Source: Apostichopus japonicus
Taxonomy: Eukaryota; Echinodermata; Holothuroidea; Aspidochirotida; Stichopodidae
DNA: 64,000 nucleotides
Direction of reading: 5' to 3'
Assembly: GCF_037975245.1 (NCBI RefSeq)
Contig: NC_092567.1
Location: forward strand, 21,235,876 to 21,299,875
Shown piece after piece: positions 10,496 through 22,515 of this stretch. The position numbers and the translations under genes were made by a program. The stretch's first letter is position 1. Every line of letters begins with the position of its first letter. The notes below the pieces were generated by a model that was given only the letters and a program-made list of their open reading frames with translations, was not told where the DNA came from and searched no databases.

Positions 10496-12812
10496 TTCGA
10501 CACCGATCCAACGAACTGTTTATGATATAGTATATTTCTAGATAGTCATTGGAGCGTATAAAGAGGGAAGCTTATATACTTCTATCGCCAATGCCGTTCC
10601 AACACCGAACTAGTTCAGCCGACGTCGATCCAACGAATCGTTTATGACTGGTCTATTTTGAATTGTTGTTTTAACGTCGTTTAATATGGCGTCTCTTGTC
10701 GACACTTCATTCGACGTCGATCCAACCAACTATATCAAAGTCGGAGAGACATTTACCGTGCGACGTCGCCTGTCCGTAGTTGAACGGACGTCGATCTAAC
10801 GAACCGTTTATGATTAGTCTATTCTTTCTGGTCGTTTGAGCGTCGATGGGGCGTTCTCAGTGAGACGTCGCCTGTCCGTAGTTGAGCGGACGTAGATCTA
10901 GCCTGTCCGTTTATGATTAGTCTATTCGTTCTGGTCGTTTGAGCGTCGATGGGACGTTCTCAGTGCGACGTCGCCTGTCCGTAGTTGAGCGGACGTAGAT
11001 CTAACGAACCGTTTATGATTAGTCTATTCTGACTGGTCGTTTGAGCGTCGGATGGACGTTCTCAGTGAGACGTCTCCTGTCCGTAGTTGAACCGACGTCG
11101 ATCCAACGAACCGTTTATGATTAGTCTATTCTGACTGGTCGTTTGAGAGTCGGAGGGACGTTTTCAGTGCGACGTCGCCTGTCCGTAGTTGAACCGACGT
11201 CGATACAACGAACCGTTTATGATTAGTCTATTCTGACTGGTCGTTTGAAAGTCGGAGGGACGTTTTCAGTGCGACGTCTCCTGTCCGTAGTTGAACCGAC
11301 GTCGATCCAACGAACCGTTTATGATTAGTCTATTCTGACTGGTCGTTTGAGTGTCGGAGGGACGTTTTCAGTGAGACGTCGCCTGTCCGTAGTTGAACCG
11401 ACGTCGATCCAACGAACCGTTTATGATTAGTCTATTCTTACTGGTCGTTTGAGCGTCGGATGGACGTCCTCAGTGAGACGTCTCCTGTCCGTTGTTGAAC
11501 CGACGTCGATCCAACGAACCGTTTGTGATTAGTCTATTCTGACTGGTCGTTTGGAAGTCGGAGAGACGTTTTCCGTGCGACGTCGCCTGTCCGTAGTTGA
11601 ACCGACGTCGATCCAACGAACCGTTTATGATTAGTCTATTCTGACTGGTCGTTTGAGCGTCGGATGGACGTTCTCAGTGAGACGTCGTCTGTCCGTAGTT
11701 GAACCGACGTCGATCCAACGAACCGTTTATGATTAGTCTATTCTTACTGGTCGTTTGAGCGTCGGATGGACGTTCTCAGTGAGACGTCGTCTGTCCGTAG
11801 TTGAACCGACGTCGATCCAACGAACCGTTTATGATTAGTCTATTCTTACTGGTCGTTTGAGCGTCGGATGGACGTTCTCAGTGAGACGTCTCCTGTCCGT
11901 TGTTGAACCGACGTCGATCCAACGAACCGTTTATGATTAGTCTATTCTGACTGGTCGTTTGAAAGTCGGAGGGACGTTTTCCGTGCGACGTCGCCTGTCC
12001 GTTGTTGAACCGACGTCGATCCAACGAACCGTTTATGATTAGTCTATTCTGACTGGTCGTTTGAGCGTCGGATGGACGTTCTCAGTGAGACGTCGTCTGT
12101 CCGTAGTTGAACCGACGTCGATCCAACGAACCGTTAATGATTAGTCTATTCTGACTGGTCGTTTGAGCGTCGGAGGGACGTTTTCAGTGCGACGTCGCCT
12201 GTCCGTACTTAAACCGACGTCGATCCAACGAACTGTTTATGATTAGTCTATTATGACTGGTCGTTTGAGAGTCGGAGGGACGTTTTCAGTGCGACGTCGC
12301 CTGTCCGTAGTTGAACCGACGTCGATACAACGAAACGTTTATGATTAGTCTATTCTGACTGGTCGTTTGAGCGTCGAATGGACGTTCTCAGTGAGACGTC
12401 TCCTGTCCGTAGTTGAACCGACGTCGATCCAACGAACCGTTTATGATTAGTCTATTCTGACTGGTCGTTTGAGAGTCGGAGGGACGTTTTCAGTGCGACG
12501 TCGCCCGTCCGTAGTTGAACCGACGTCGATACAACGAACCGTTTATGATTAGTCTATTCTGACTGGTCGTTTGAGCGTCGGAGGGACGTTTTCAGTGCGA
12601 CGTCTCCTGTCCGTAGTTGAACCGACGTCGATACAACGAACCGTTTATGATTAGTCTATTCTGACTGGTCGTTTGAGCGTCGGAGGGACGTTCTTATTGC
12701 GACGTCGCCTGTCCGTAGTTCATCCGACGTCGATCCAACGAACCTTTTATTATAGGTCTATTATAATACGTCATTTCGGCGTCGGATGGACCATAGACAC
12801 GCGACGTATATT
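10496..12812. repeat. 102-bp satellite array, about 20 good units
   Basis: Units start with cgatccaacgaaccgtttat and recur every 102 bp from 10794 to 12733 (unit phases at 10896, 10998, 11101, 11203, 11305 and so on). Each unit carries two GACGTC palindromes, one in its core and one at the junction. Three decayed units lie to the left (10496-10790), and decayed GACGTC-rich sequence continues to about 13010 on the right. Two subfamilies are interleaved: one with gatggacgttctcagtgaga, the other with gagggacgttttcagtgcga. The period is a multiple of three, but every unit carries stops, so it is not a protein repeat. Confidence 0.95.
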
Positions 12813-13020
12813 AAAGGGCTGTCATCCGACGTCGGAAAGACTACCTTTATATAACTACGATATTAACAAACGTCCATCCGCCGTCGTTAGGACGTCTGAA
12901 ATTGAAAGGATTAATTTGTGACGTCAATCCGACGTCTGAACTACTACTTATGTTGGACACCGACGTTTAACCGACCATCTGGACCTGAACCCGACGTCGA
13001 TCCGACGTCAAAATGTTTAC

Positions 13021-14422
13021 TGGGTATTGTCGTTGCATGACAAAAAATTCCCTAGCCTCCTGTTCCCATAACCCAGTTACTCTCACTATTTATCTCTGAT
13101 TCTTCTAAATTCTTCAGGATCGAGTTTTGTATATTAAAGCAACAATTATATTCCCATAACAGAATAAACATGTTGTTAAATTGGTACCATATTTTCTTTT
13201 GTTTTACCAATAATTTGCACTGAAAGAGTCGACGAGATTAAACGATTACAACCATATCACTTTATTAAAATGATGGGTTTGCTGATTCCGTTTGCAATGT
13301 ATACAATGTTTTTCAAAAGCCAAAAACATATCTTGAAATTTGAATACTTTTGATTGGTTTCACTATCTTAATTAGGCTATTCCGGAACTCACAGTGATGT
13401 CTCTACCTGCAAATTCAAACAATCAACTGCTGAATCTAAGAGCTCATCCTGTTTTTACTTAACCCGATCAGATACACACATATGCACACACTACGTTCAC
13501 TATTAATTAGTATAATGTTAGTTTGAAGTTAAGAAATTCTTGCTAGAATCAATGTTATTGATATAATACCACAATGACGATAATGACGACGACGATGATG
13601 TTGTAATACAGTTTTAGTCGTGTTTTTCATCGTACCAGGAAATCCGTATATGATTTCATGAATCTTCTTATGTAGCAACCGCAAAGCTAATCTTTAAATA
13701 TGATACATCAATAAAGGTATAACAAACATAGAGCAGTCATAAATTATTTGCATTTGGTGAAAAGCGTATTTGGCTTGAGCATGTATCACCTCTCCTCAGA
13801 CCGCTATCCATTCAACATGCTGGTTTAGCTCACCATATCTGTGTAGCAATTGGAATATCTTTATTTATGCAATTAACAACTATATAATTTGCATAATGCT
13901 ATAATATATATTCATCTTTTAATTGTACACCTTGGAATGATAGACTTGTAACAATCGTTTTGATTACCCACACTATTCTATAGAGATATCAATTATCATA
14001 CATCAATCGATTCTTTGTTACACACCTGTAATGCATAGTTGAGATCTATAGATATTTCCATACGTAAGATTAGTAATAATAACATACTACAAAACGTATA
14101 TGACATTTCAATCTTTTATATACGCCATTCTTTACTTGATGTAGCACATACGGCAGTTTGCAACGATTAGTTGTAAATGCAGACTTGAAATGCACAACAG
14201 TATGCGTACAAATATAATTCCCTACTATGAGTACGAGAACAGGGCTGCTAGCGCTAGTCCGAGTACGTAATCTTGCACTGGTATATAGTAGATTTCCAAA
14301 CTGCCCGAGTAAAAAACCTATATGGGCGAATATTGGGTACAGAAAAACTGAGCCAGAATGCTTACGAGCTTACGAGTATAGGCTCTCTACAATTTAGCCT
14401 AATCTCACTACATTATTTGACT
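13021..14422. other. Spacer, no gene seen
   Basis: A/T-rich sequence between the satellite and T0. It contains a short run of gac/gat triplets near 13575, but no coding frame, RNA gene or element ends that I recognise. It should include the 3' UTR of T0, since that gene reads leftward. Confidence 0.5.
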
Positions 14423-15490
14423 TTATTCCAGAATCGGTTGGTGCTCGTCGTCAATTTCCTCAGAATTTCTTCTCACGTCATCATCAATCGCATCTTCCTT
14501 CTTATTAAGTACAGTAAGTACAGCTCCAATGCAAGAAATCACAATTAACAATGATCCAACTACGATTTCCCAATATAAACAGTCAGACGTGAAGAAGACA
14601 CATTGACCAACGTAGGTTAAAACGATCTCAGATGTTAATATGATTGACACTATGATTGGTTTCTCCTTGCATACGGCGAGGTATCCAAGTACCATCCCTC
14701 CAGAAGAGGTTAAACCAGTCGCTAACAAGGCAATGATATCTGTCGGTGTCCTAGGAACAGACCACCCGTCAAGCAAAGCACAGAAAGGTACAGACAAGAC
14801 AGTAAATTGACATGAATACGATACTAGAACATTGGCAAGAGCTTGTGAAGTTTCATCAAACACTAACTTTCTGCCGACGACAAGCATCCCAGAAATAGAC
14901 AATGCCGACAAGACTGCCGCAATGAGACCGTATACTGTGGACTGTGGATTGAATCCTTTCTTGCTAACTACTTCTTGTTCAAGTGAAAGTGAGATTAAAG
15001 CTTCTCCACCAGTAGAACAAATCACGAGCAACAAATCTTTGATACTAGGAATACTTCTCAGAAATACTGCACTGAAGATGGTCGAGAATGTAGTCAGAGT
15101 AAAAGCCATAGCCATTGTATTCCATGGACCTATGCTGAATATAGCGTATGCAGTTGAAATTTGCGACACACAGTAACATTGGCCATGAAGGACCAGTAAC
15201 GCCAACTGCACGTGTGTTTCTAACCGCCACTTAAGCCGAAAAATAATACAAAACGTTACACATAGAATCAGCGCTGTCACCGAATTGCAAACGAAAATAA
15301 ACGCAGGTTGAAAGTTCTGACCAATTCCGTTTACAATCATATCTTCCGTCGAAAAGCAAATAGCACACAGGAAGGCGTATCCTATCCCAATGGATGCTTT
15401 GGCTTGTGAACAAAACGCATCGGCCAAACGTCTGATGATGGTCGTATCCCAATTTAGCCATTTCTGTTCCATCGAGTTGCCGTGTTCCAT
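14423..15490 (-). CDS. T0: divergent SLC35G-like transporter, 355 aa
   Basis: Single-exon gene for a drug/metabolite-transporter (EamA) membrane protein resembling SLC35G1. About ten membrane segments are visible, beginning with IGIGYAFLCAICFSTEDM and ending before an acidic tail. Family landmarks shared with T1-T5 are FSIGP, CSTGG, VGRKL, LLDGWS-PRTP, KEKP-VSIILTSEIV-TYVGQ and a final E-x-x-P-I-L. The first ATG is at 15490; the frame extends four codons further to a TTG that is unlikely to be used. SLC35G proteins act in ER, Golgi, endosomal or plasma membranes; human SLC35G1 has been linked to STIM1 and to citrate export, but the substrate here cannot be read from sequence. T0 lies outside the repeated cassette and is clearly older than T1-T5. 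A TATA-like box lies about 65 bp upstream. Confidence 0.9.
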   Translation of the reverse strand: MEHGNSMEQKWLNWDTTIIRRLADAFCSQAKASIGIGYAFLCAICFSTEDMIVNGIGQNFQPAFIFVCNSVTALILCVTFCIIFRLKWRLETHVQLALLVLHGQCYCVSQISTAYAIFSIGPWNTMAMAFTLTTFSTIFSAVFLRSIPSIKDLLLVICSTGGEALISLSLEQEVVSKKGFNPQSTVYGLIAAVLSALSISGMLVVGRKLVFDETSQALANVLVSYSCQFTVLSVPFCALLDGWSVPRTPTDIIALLATGLTSSGGMVLGYLAVCKEKPIIVSIILTSEIVLTYVGQCVFFTSDCLYWEIVVGSLLIVISCIGAVLTVLNKKEDAIDDDVRRNSEEIDDEHQPILE

Positions 15491-15552
15491 TGGAGTGTAC
15501 AAGGAAACCGAGTTTGAGATGTAGTCGATGGCGGCCTAACCGGCAATCTTTC

Positions 15553-15560
15553 GTATATAT
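15553..15560 (-). promoter_or_regulatory. TATA-like box upstream of T0
   Basis: The run gtatatatagcc (plus strand) reads as GGCTATATATAC on the minus strand, about 65 bp upstream of the T0 ATG at 15490. This would put transcription start near 15525. The spacing is plausible but untested, and the genome is A/T-rich. Confidence 0.35.
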
Positions 15561-15561
15561 A

Positions 15562-16190
15562 GCCTTGTATCTCATGTAAATATCGCACCAAACAGATTAG
15601 GATCCGCGACCTTGAAAGTATAGACTTACGAACGTAGTACCAGCAGAATCAACTTGCACCAACTTGTTCCTCATTTTCACGTTCCTCAATTTCACAACTG
15701 TAGGCCGCTTTACCTTCCCTTGCATTATTGCAGCCAACACTTACGTTCAGTAATGAAAATTGCGTTTACTTGGTGTATTGTAACAACGTCTTAATAATTT
15801 ATGTCCAATATTATTTAGCAGTACTTTCATTTAACTAATTCGTTAATGAACTGACGCGAAATGACGGCTCAGAAAATACACCAAACCAGGGAATATATCA
15901 GATTGGCTATACAATAAAACTTCAACACGAAGCCAACCTTCTCGTCCAATCAGTTACCTATGTAATGTTATGTTCATAGTTAGAGCAATGTAGGCCTTGT
16001 TAAATGGGAAATATGTTGTATGAATGTGACAGGTATGAATTATGCCCCCTACAAAAAAAACTTGTCATTTTCCAATTGGCAGTATTATCGTCATTTATAC
16101 GACTGCGTTCGCATCGATTCAGGTTGTCAGAAGTTAGCAGATTCCAATCTGTCAGTTTGTTTACTGCGGGGGCTGGGCACGCTGCTGGTT
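15562..16190. other. Spacer upstream of T0, nothing recognised
   Basis: No family, RNA gene or repeat seen. Short open frames around 16000-16268 on both strands overlap each other and show no recognisable protein. Confidence 0.45.
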
Positions 16191-16257
16191 GAGAATACAG
16201 CAACGCCATTTTATCAGATAAAATTTATATTTGTCTGTCTACTCTCTCCCCTCCAGG
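16191..16257. repeat. 67-bp perfect direct repeat, copy 1
   Basis: Identical over 67 bp to 16867-16933. It starts gagaatacagcaacgcc, contains the palindrome ttttatcagataaaa and ends ctctcccctccagg. This copy continues into gtatgt, a good 5' splice site. Confidence 0.9.
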
Positions 16258-16866
16258 TATGTACATAATGTATTAATTTTACCTTAAATGATTACAAACG
16301 ATAAATGACTCCTCAGCGGTCATTCTTTGATTACTTAAAGCAGGCTTGTTGCCATATTTACAATGATTATAAAGTTAGTTTTCTTCATAGTTACGGCCAG
16401 GCCGTTGGCTTACGTTGACCATACGTCCATGTGATAGTATATTATGTTGGCAAGGCTGTACTGTTAATACAAAGTCTATTAGCATAGGTTTGACAGCTGT
16501 AGGCATGGTCTGTATTATAATGTGTGTTAGGTAGCAGTTGCTCTAGGTTTTATGCATTTGTGTAACAGTACGTAGTGCATAGGGAAGCGTGGTAAGCAAA
16601 TGAATAGGGTTGAATCATACAAATTGTATAAGGAGCCTCATGACCTCAAGGAGTGATCATATAGTTGATCATTGTGCTGTTAATTGAGTATAAATATTGT
16701 TATGTAAAGAAGTAAGGACACTCATTCACTTATTTGTCCAACTGTTCAGTAACAGACATGTCAATACCTACATTAATTACACAAGAGAGGCATCAAGTCT
16801 CTACTGTAGGTGAAGTGCTACATCTTAAAGTTGTTTCAGGGTTAATGTTAAATTGTTATGTGTACG
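16258..16866. other. Unique segment between the 67-bp repeats
   Basis: 609 bp with no recognised gene or element ends. If transcribed rightward, it could be removed as an intron using the gt at 16257 and the ag at 16932. Confidence 0.35.
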
Positions 16867-16933
16867 GAGAATACAGCAACGCCATTTTATCAGATAAAAT
16901 TTATATTTGTCTGTCTACTCTCTCCCCTCCAGG
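16867..16933. repeat. 67-bp perfect direct repeat, copy 2
   Basis: Second copy, 676 bp to the right of the first. Here the pyrimidine tract ctctcccctccag is followed by gggacgg rather than gtatgt, so it looks like a 3' splice site. Confidence 0.9.
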
Positions 16934-18399
16934 GGACGGTAACATGAATCTAGCACGGCCATTTCCCACATATCTTGAAACTCTTTAAACCGATGAGGTT
17001 GGTAGCCATGGCCATTTGAACCTGCCAGAGACTCCGTTCTGTTTTGATATTTCGGTTTTTCTTTAATCTGTACACGGTATTAAGTGTAACTTTTTCTGTT
17101 CTGCTGAACGGAAGAAGACACTCTGCCATCCACAGGAGAAGTAGAATGAATATTTCATCACGAATACTATACGACAGGCTGGCAGTTATCCGGTGTAGCA
17201 GTACAAATTGTCGCATATATCCCGGCATGCAGGCTGAAATTTAGAACGTCAACACCGTTAAGAGATAGTAGCATATCTATACCAGTAAACCGTGTTTAAG
17301 ATCCGCTTGAAATAAATAACGATTAATTAAATAATTAAATGACAAATATCAGTATATAGTCAATAAACCTATACGAAACACTGGACCGGCGGCTTTGAAT
17401 TCCCAGTGAAAAATAGTATATGCAGAAAACGTGGTAATATCATTGGCGAAAACTAGAAAACTTTCCAAGTACAAGTCTCTACGACAATTAAATATTACTC
17501 GATAAATTAAACTTGAGCTTTAAAACGATATTTATCCTGAAAAGTCTGGATAATTTATATCAGAAACTGCAAGCACCCAACAGTCACGTTTGACATGCGG
17601 GTTTGATCATTTACATTGATTGTTTTACTGCCAAGTCTGTGAAGGATGCCGCATAATTGTAACAAGCATAAGACTCACATGCATGTAATTAGCAACGCTA
17701 GGATTCTCAACTGGAACAGTTTACATTGCTGAAGAGGGGATCTACCACTACAATAATGCATTACTGTGTATGGGAATACAGTAGTCCATTACCGTTTATG
17801 TGAAGTTAATTAATATATTAATGCATTATTATCTATGTGAAGTTAATTATTACAATATTTGTGTCTTGTAATTACTTTTAAATATCCAATGTGATGCATT
17901 TGACATAACATTTGTTCTGTGTAGTAAATGCTAGGTATTATATTAGAACAGACGAAATATGTTAATTGGCACACTGTAAGATTAGACGTTTATCCTAATC
18001 TGAAGAGATTTAAACATTTTCTCCTCTGTATTCCGCGTAAAACATTCAATAATGAATCTCTTTGAGTTAGTATGTGAGGTTCCATCTGACTACACTGTTA
18101 TGTAAATGAGCGATCTAAATTCACTGTTGCATTTCAAAAGTGTCTTCATTTCCTCATGTAAGCCTTGATACAATTTACTTCAATCGTGCAAAATAGTTAT
18201 GTCCCTGCAGCAACGTATAACAGCTAATGGTTTGTACATTAATTAATATACAAGCATGATCTTGCTAGCGCCAGAGTCGTCTGTTGAACACTATAGAGAG
18301 CTCAAACAATCTGTTTCGTACATTGATTTCTAGCGCGACCGTTTACAACTAACTGTACAACTAAATAGTTCAAGATAAAATATCAGGAGAAGTATATGT

Positions 18400-18690
18400 A
18401 ATGCATCGAAGCATCGAGAAGCATCGAAATTAAGAAAAGAAGATGGAAATTCATTACGCATATATTGCGCCAAAACCCAAACAACGAAAGCAACAGCAGC
18501 ATGACTTGGGCACCAGAAGGGCAGGAGAAAGAGAGGGCGACCAAAAACAACATGGCGCAGGACAGGACAGTGGACCATCGCTGGTTGGCGATCATTGAAT
18601 GAGACCAGAAACGCAGATTCTGACCGAGACGAATGGAGACGCTCTGTGGAGGCCTTTATTTGCCTTTAGGCAAGAAGAAGACATATGATG
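18400..18690 (+). pseudogene. LINE reverse-transcriptase C-terminal tail, copy 1
   Basis: Encodes, with frameshifts, the typical last segment of a non-LTR retrotransposon polyprotein: a basic RRKRGRPKTT motif followed by W-N-E-T-R-N and DEWRRSVEA. Only the 3' end is present, as expected for a 5'-truncated LINE insertion. It occurs at the same place in all five cassettes, so it predates their duplication. Confidence 0.7.
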
Positions 18691-19510
18691 ATAGCCTATG
18701 TAATGCGCCACAGAAAAACATATTGCAATGGGCAATGTATATTAGTTAAGACTGCATTTCTTTCTTCCACTTATTGTATTAACCATTGTGAACTTACAAT
18801 GTGTGAAGAACAGAGTGCAATCAGACAAATCACAGACTCACAGATCAGTTAATTAATATCTAAGATATTCAAATTAATATGTAAAAGTAAGATGGTCTGA
18901 CCTTTCGATCCCAGCAGGATCTTCTTCAAAGGCTCAATGTTTCATATTGAATATTTCATATTCAAATTATTCAAATTTCATATTCCATTTCATATTGAAT
19001 ATTTCATACTCAAATTTAATAAGATATACCAGAAATGAGCTTATACATAAAATAGTTTGATTATAACGTTTGTATATTATTTATATGAGAAAACTGATTA
19101 ATATTATAGGTGTATCGTTTGGGAAGGATAAACCAACATGCCCGTAGATATCTAACATGCAATCGACGATAGATTGACTTTCATAGATTTGATGAAAGTA
19201 CTCAAACTTTCATTTGCCCGCATATTCTTTTACCGTATCTTCTTAACATCATTTTATATTACTTTTAAATTGCCCTCTGTAAAACAAACAGCTATAGGCA
19301 AAGTATTAATAAGACGAAACGTATATGGATATGGGTTGTCACACGACCAATTTTAGTAGCAGGCGCTCATCAGTTTCAATAAACACATTCTTTCAACGCA
19401 TCATGCTAACAGAACATGGCATACTTCCACAGTGTCTTTTACCTCCATCATTTTCAAATGGTGTCGCTGCATGCTACAGATTAATTAAAGATCTTGCAGT
19501 AAGTTGAATT

Positions 19511-20533
19511 TTACTTCAATATTGGCCGTTTTTCCTCCTCTTCTTTACCTTTATCCTCTGAAACTGCTTCACGGTCAGAAATCTCATCAACTTCCTCACT
19601 AGCAGTTATACCTATACACGAAAATATAATTAAGACAGATCCAGCTAGTGTCTGCCACTGTAAACTAAAATTGAAGAAAATGAACTGTCCAACGTAGGTC
19701 ATAACAATTTCTGATGTTAATATGATAGAGACTGTGGTAGGTTTCTCCCTACAGATGGCAAAATATCCGAATAAATTCCCACAAAAGGTAGTCGCACCAA
19801 TTCCTGAAAGCGTCAAAACATCTCTTGGTGTCCTGGGCAGAGACCAACCATCAAGAAAGGAACACAAAATCATGGAAATCAGGAGATATTGACAAGAGAA
19901 TGACAGAAGATTAACAAGAAAATGTGAATTCTCATAACACGCTAGCTTCCTCCCAGCGACAAGCGATCCTGAAAACGACATTGCAGCCACGATGGCCGAG
20001 CATATGCCGTAAGGTGTTGGCAAGCTGAATCCTTCTTTGGATAATTCTTCCTGTTCTAGTGCCAAAGCTATCAGTGCTACTCCACCGGTTGAACAAATTG
20101 CAAAGAATAAATCTTTTATTCGCGGTTTTACCTTCAGAAAAGTAACACTGAAAATTACAGAGAAAATTGTGAGTGTAAAGAACAACGCAACGGCATTGCC
20201 TGGACCAATGCTAAATATAGATAAAGAAATAGCCAATTGGGCTGTAAAATCTAAGCTGCCGTAGAGAATGATCAGCAAAACTTGGGTGGACGAAACTGGA
20301 CGCCAAAAAAGTCTTACAATGACAGCAAACATTAAACATAGACATAGGACTACAAATGAGGAACAGACGAATATGAAAGCTGGATGAAAGTTCTCACTAA
20401 CTTGGTAAAGCATCATGTCTTCAGTGGAAAAGCAAATAGCACAGAGAGTGGCGTAGAATATCCCGATCATTGGCATCCCTCGAGATGAAAGTTCCTGGCC
20501 TATCCGTTTCAATGTATTGTCAGTGGACGTCAT
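19511..20533 (-). CDS. T1: SLC35G-like transporter, 340 aa
   Basis: Single-exon 10-TM EamA-type protein. Membrane segments lie near residues 21-43, 51-73, 83-107, 111-133, 141-159, 174-194, 205-227, 236-258, 264-288 and 294-311, followed by an acidic tail ending E-K-R-P-I-L-K. The start at 20533 (MTSTDNTLK) matches the start of T2-T5, whose upstream frame is closed by a TGA. In T1 that stop is lost and the frame runs 30 codons further to 20623, which I judge accidental. T1 is the most divergent of T1-T5: it differs in the loop after membrane segment 7 and in segment 8 (GNLFGYFAIC). Its 5' flank lacks the leader-exon sequence and GTAAGT donor found upstream of T2-T5, so it may be expressed differently or not at all. 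No coding damage is seen. Confidence 0.88.
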   Translation of the reverse strand: MTSTDNTLKRIGQELSSRGMPMIGIFYATLCAICFSTEDMMLYQVSENFHPAFIFVCSSFVVLCLCLMFAVIVRLFWRPVSSTQVLLIILYGSLDFTAQLAISLSIFSIGPGNAVALFFTLTIFSVIFSVTFLKVKPRIKDLFFAICSTGGVALIALALEQEELSKEGFSLPTPYGICSAIVAAMSFSGSLVAGRKLACYENSHFLVNLLSFSCQYLLISMILCSFLDGWSLPRTPRDVLTLSGIGATTFCGNLFGYFAICREKPTTVSIILTSEIVMTYVGQFIFFNFSLQWQTLAGSVLIIFSCIGITASEEVDEISDREAVSEDKGKEEEEKRPILK

Positions 20534-22515
20534 CCTAGAGTCAAAACAACTTGAATGGTTAAAGTTAATTAAAAATGAATATTTATTTATTCCCAGTGAA
20601 AAATAGTATGAATGTGCGACCATGCTATTATGACAGTAGTATATATGCTATATCAACAGGTGGTCATGCCTTTAATCATGCCTGCAGTAACTTGTGCGAC
20701 AAGAGAATATTTTGGCTGAAAAACAGTATCAGCCTGTAGGCACGTAACATGGCAAATTGTACCCACTTTTCTACAGAAACTCACGTGATAAGTTAATTAC
20801 AGATTTAGATATGAACAAAGTTTTATTACACCAATCAGATTAATCATATGAATATGGATAAGTACTTATAAAATGGAACTTTGGCATGCAATCACTGTGA
20901 CACTATCGACAACCAAAAATATGTTCATAGTCAGTGGCGTGACTAGGCCGGTGCAGCCTCCCGGGTCCCATGGGAGCCAGGTGAAAAGAACTGGAAAAAT
21001 AACCAACCATCCGCAAGGCTGGCACGCCGGACCCAAGGCGGCAAAGAGGCTATAGTATATTTGATAATTGCATTCAGTAAAGCAAACGTTCCCCATATGC
21101 TCTTTAAGGCCCATTGCTTTTTCATTTGGATATCTAGATGGGCCATATCTTAAACCTGCCGTCGGGCCAACCACATTAGGACGACCAGTGTAGTAACGTA
21201 CGTCAAATTACTACTTGTACTGTTGATCATTAAGGCACCTTAGAATCAAATTGACCTTCAACGGGAAGTCGAGCCCTCCAAAGAATAGATTTGATTTGAT
21301 ATTAGATATCTAGCAGGTATGTTATTATGGCTTACAGTAAATATCAAATATATAAGATTATGATTTCCTAACTGACGATACTGCTGAACTATATAAATTA
21401 AAAAGTAAAATCAGCTCGAAAATTCACGGAAATGGAAAATGCACGATTCGGATAATGGATGTTCATGGTCCAGAGTTCAGTGTTAATTTCGTTGATAAAG
21501 AAATATATCCTACCGTTATTGAAAATGCTTTAATGCGATACAAATTTAGACAAGCTGTATAAGACAAGCTATATAAATGACACATATTTCCTTACTAGAT
21601 ATGCGGGTTCAACTGTTTACAATAACGAGAGATTGCATAAGTTCCACCAAAGACATATTGTTCGTAAATGCATGATACTTAATCGAAATTACATTCAATA
21701 GAAAATAACTTTTGATTCCCAGATTTGATCCGTATGGCACAATAATTCAGGATCCATGATTGATACCTTTCGGAAGGATCATTGTAAAATTCCATAGATA
21801 ACCAACATGAGCTGCCAAGCAAGAAATACGAAACTTTTTTATTTCGGTTTTATGAATGTTTACCAATATACATAGCCACAAGAAACACCTATTTATATGG
21901 ATTCCTTCCAATTCAAAGTTACATTCTTCATACTCACCCGATTAACAGCGCATTGCAGTTTCATGCATGAACCGAGAATCTCTCTCCGCAATATTTCTTC
22001 TGGCTAGCTGATAGTTTTTAATGCGGGTATACCCTTTTACAGGTTGGACATAATAAATACTTCCATTAACGCATTTTTGTCGCTTGCATCATTATCTGTG
22101 GTATATCTATGGTAAACATAATTCTGAGCACCGATATGCCCACTATATAAGCCCACTATGGCACACGGTCCTTGCAGTTGCACCTAAACTAATGTTAATA
22201 ATAATATACTAAATACTACTATGGGGAACGTTATACTAACTAAGGTTATGAATTATATACATAATGTTAGGCTAGGTACATGCCTGTAACTTGACCACAT
22301 ATATCTCTTTTTCTGAGGTTGAAAGACTTTCGTATGTTCTGCATCGATTTTACAGAGATTTCCATCATTTCTGCTTTCATTTTGTTCGTATAACCTAGCC
22401 TTTCAAGATGGGCTAGTCGGTATCTCTCGGACATTTTGGCTAGTTCTGAAGCACTAAATTCTTTGAATTTGTTTACGTATTTTGACGTCATAAAAGTGAA
22501 CAGCGCCGCCAGCTT

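Noticed and set aside
10794-12835. CRISPR array
   Set aside because: Whole 102-bp units are repeated with no variable spacers, and the DNA is from an animal.
12673-12921. 82-codon frame at the right edge of the satellite
   Set aside because: It reads through satellite units with no protein character; upstream units have stops in that frame.
14832-15230. Frames overlapping T0 on both strands
   Set aside because: Shadows of the 10-TM coding frame.
20534-20623. 30-residue N-terminal extension of T1
   Set aside because: The homologous upstream region in T2-T5 has an in-frame stop; the extension exists only because T1 lost it.
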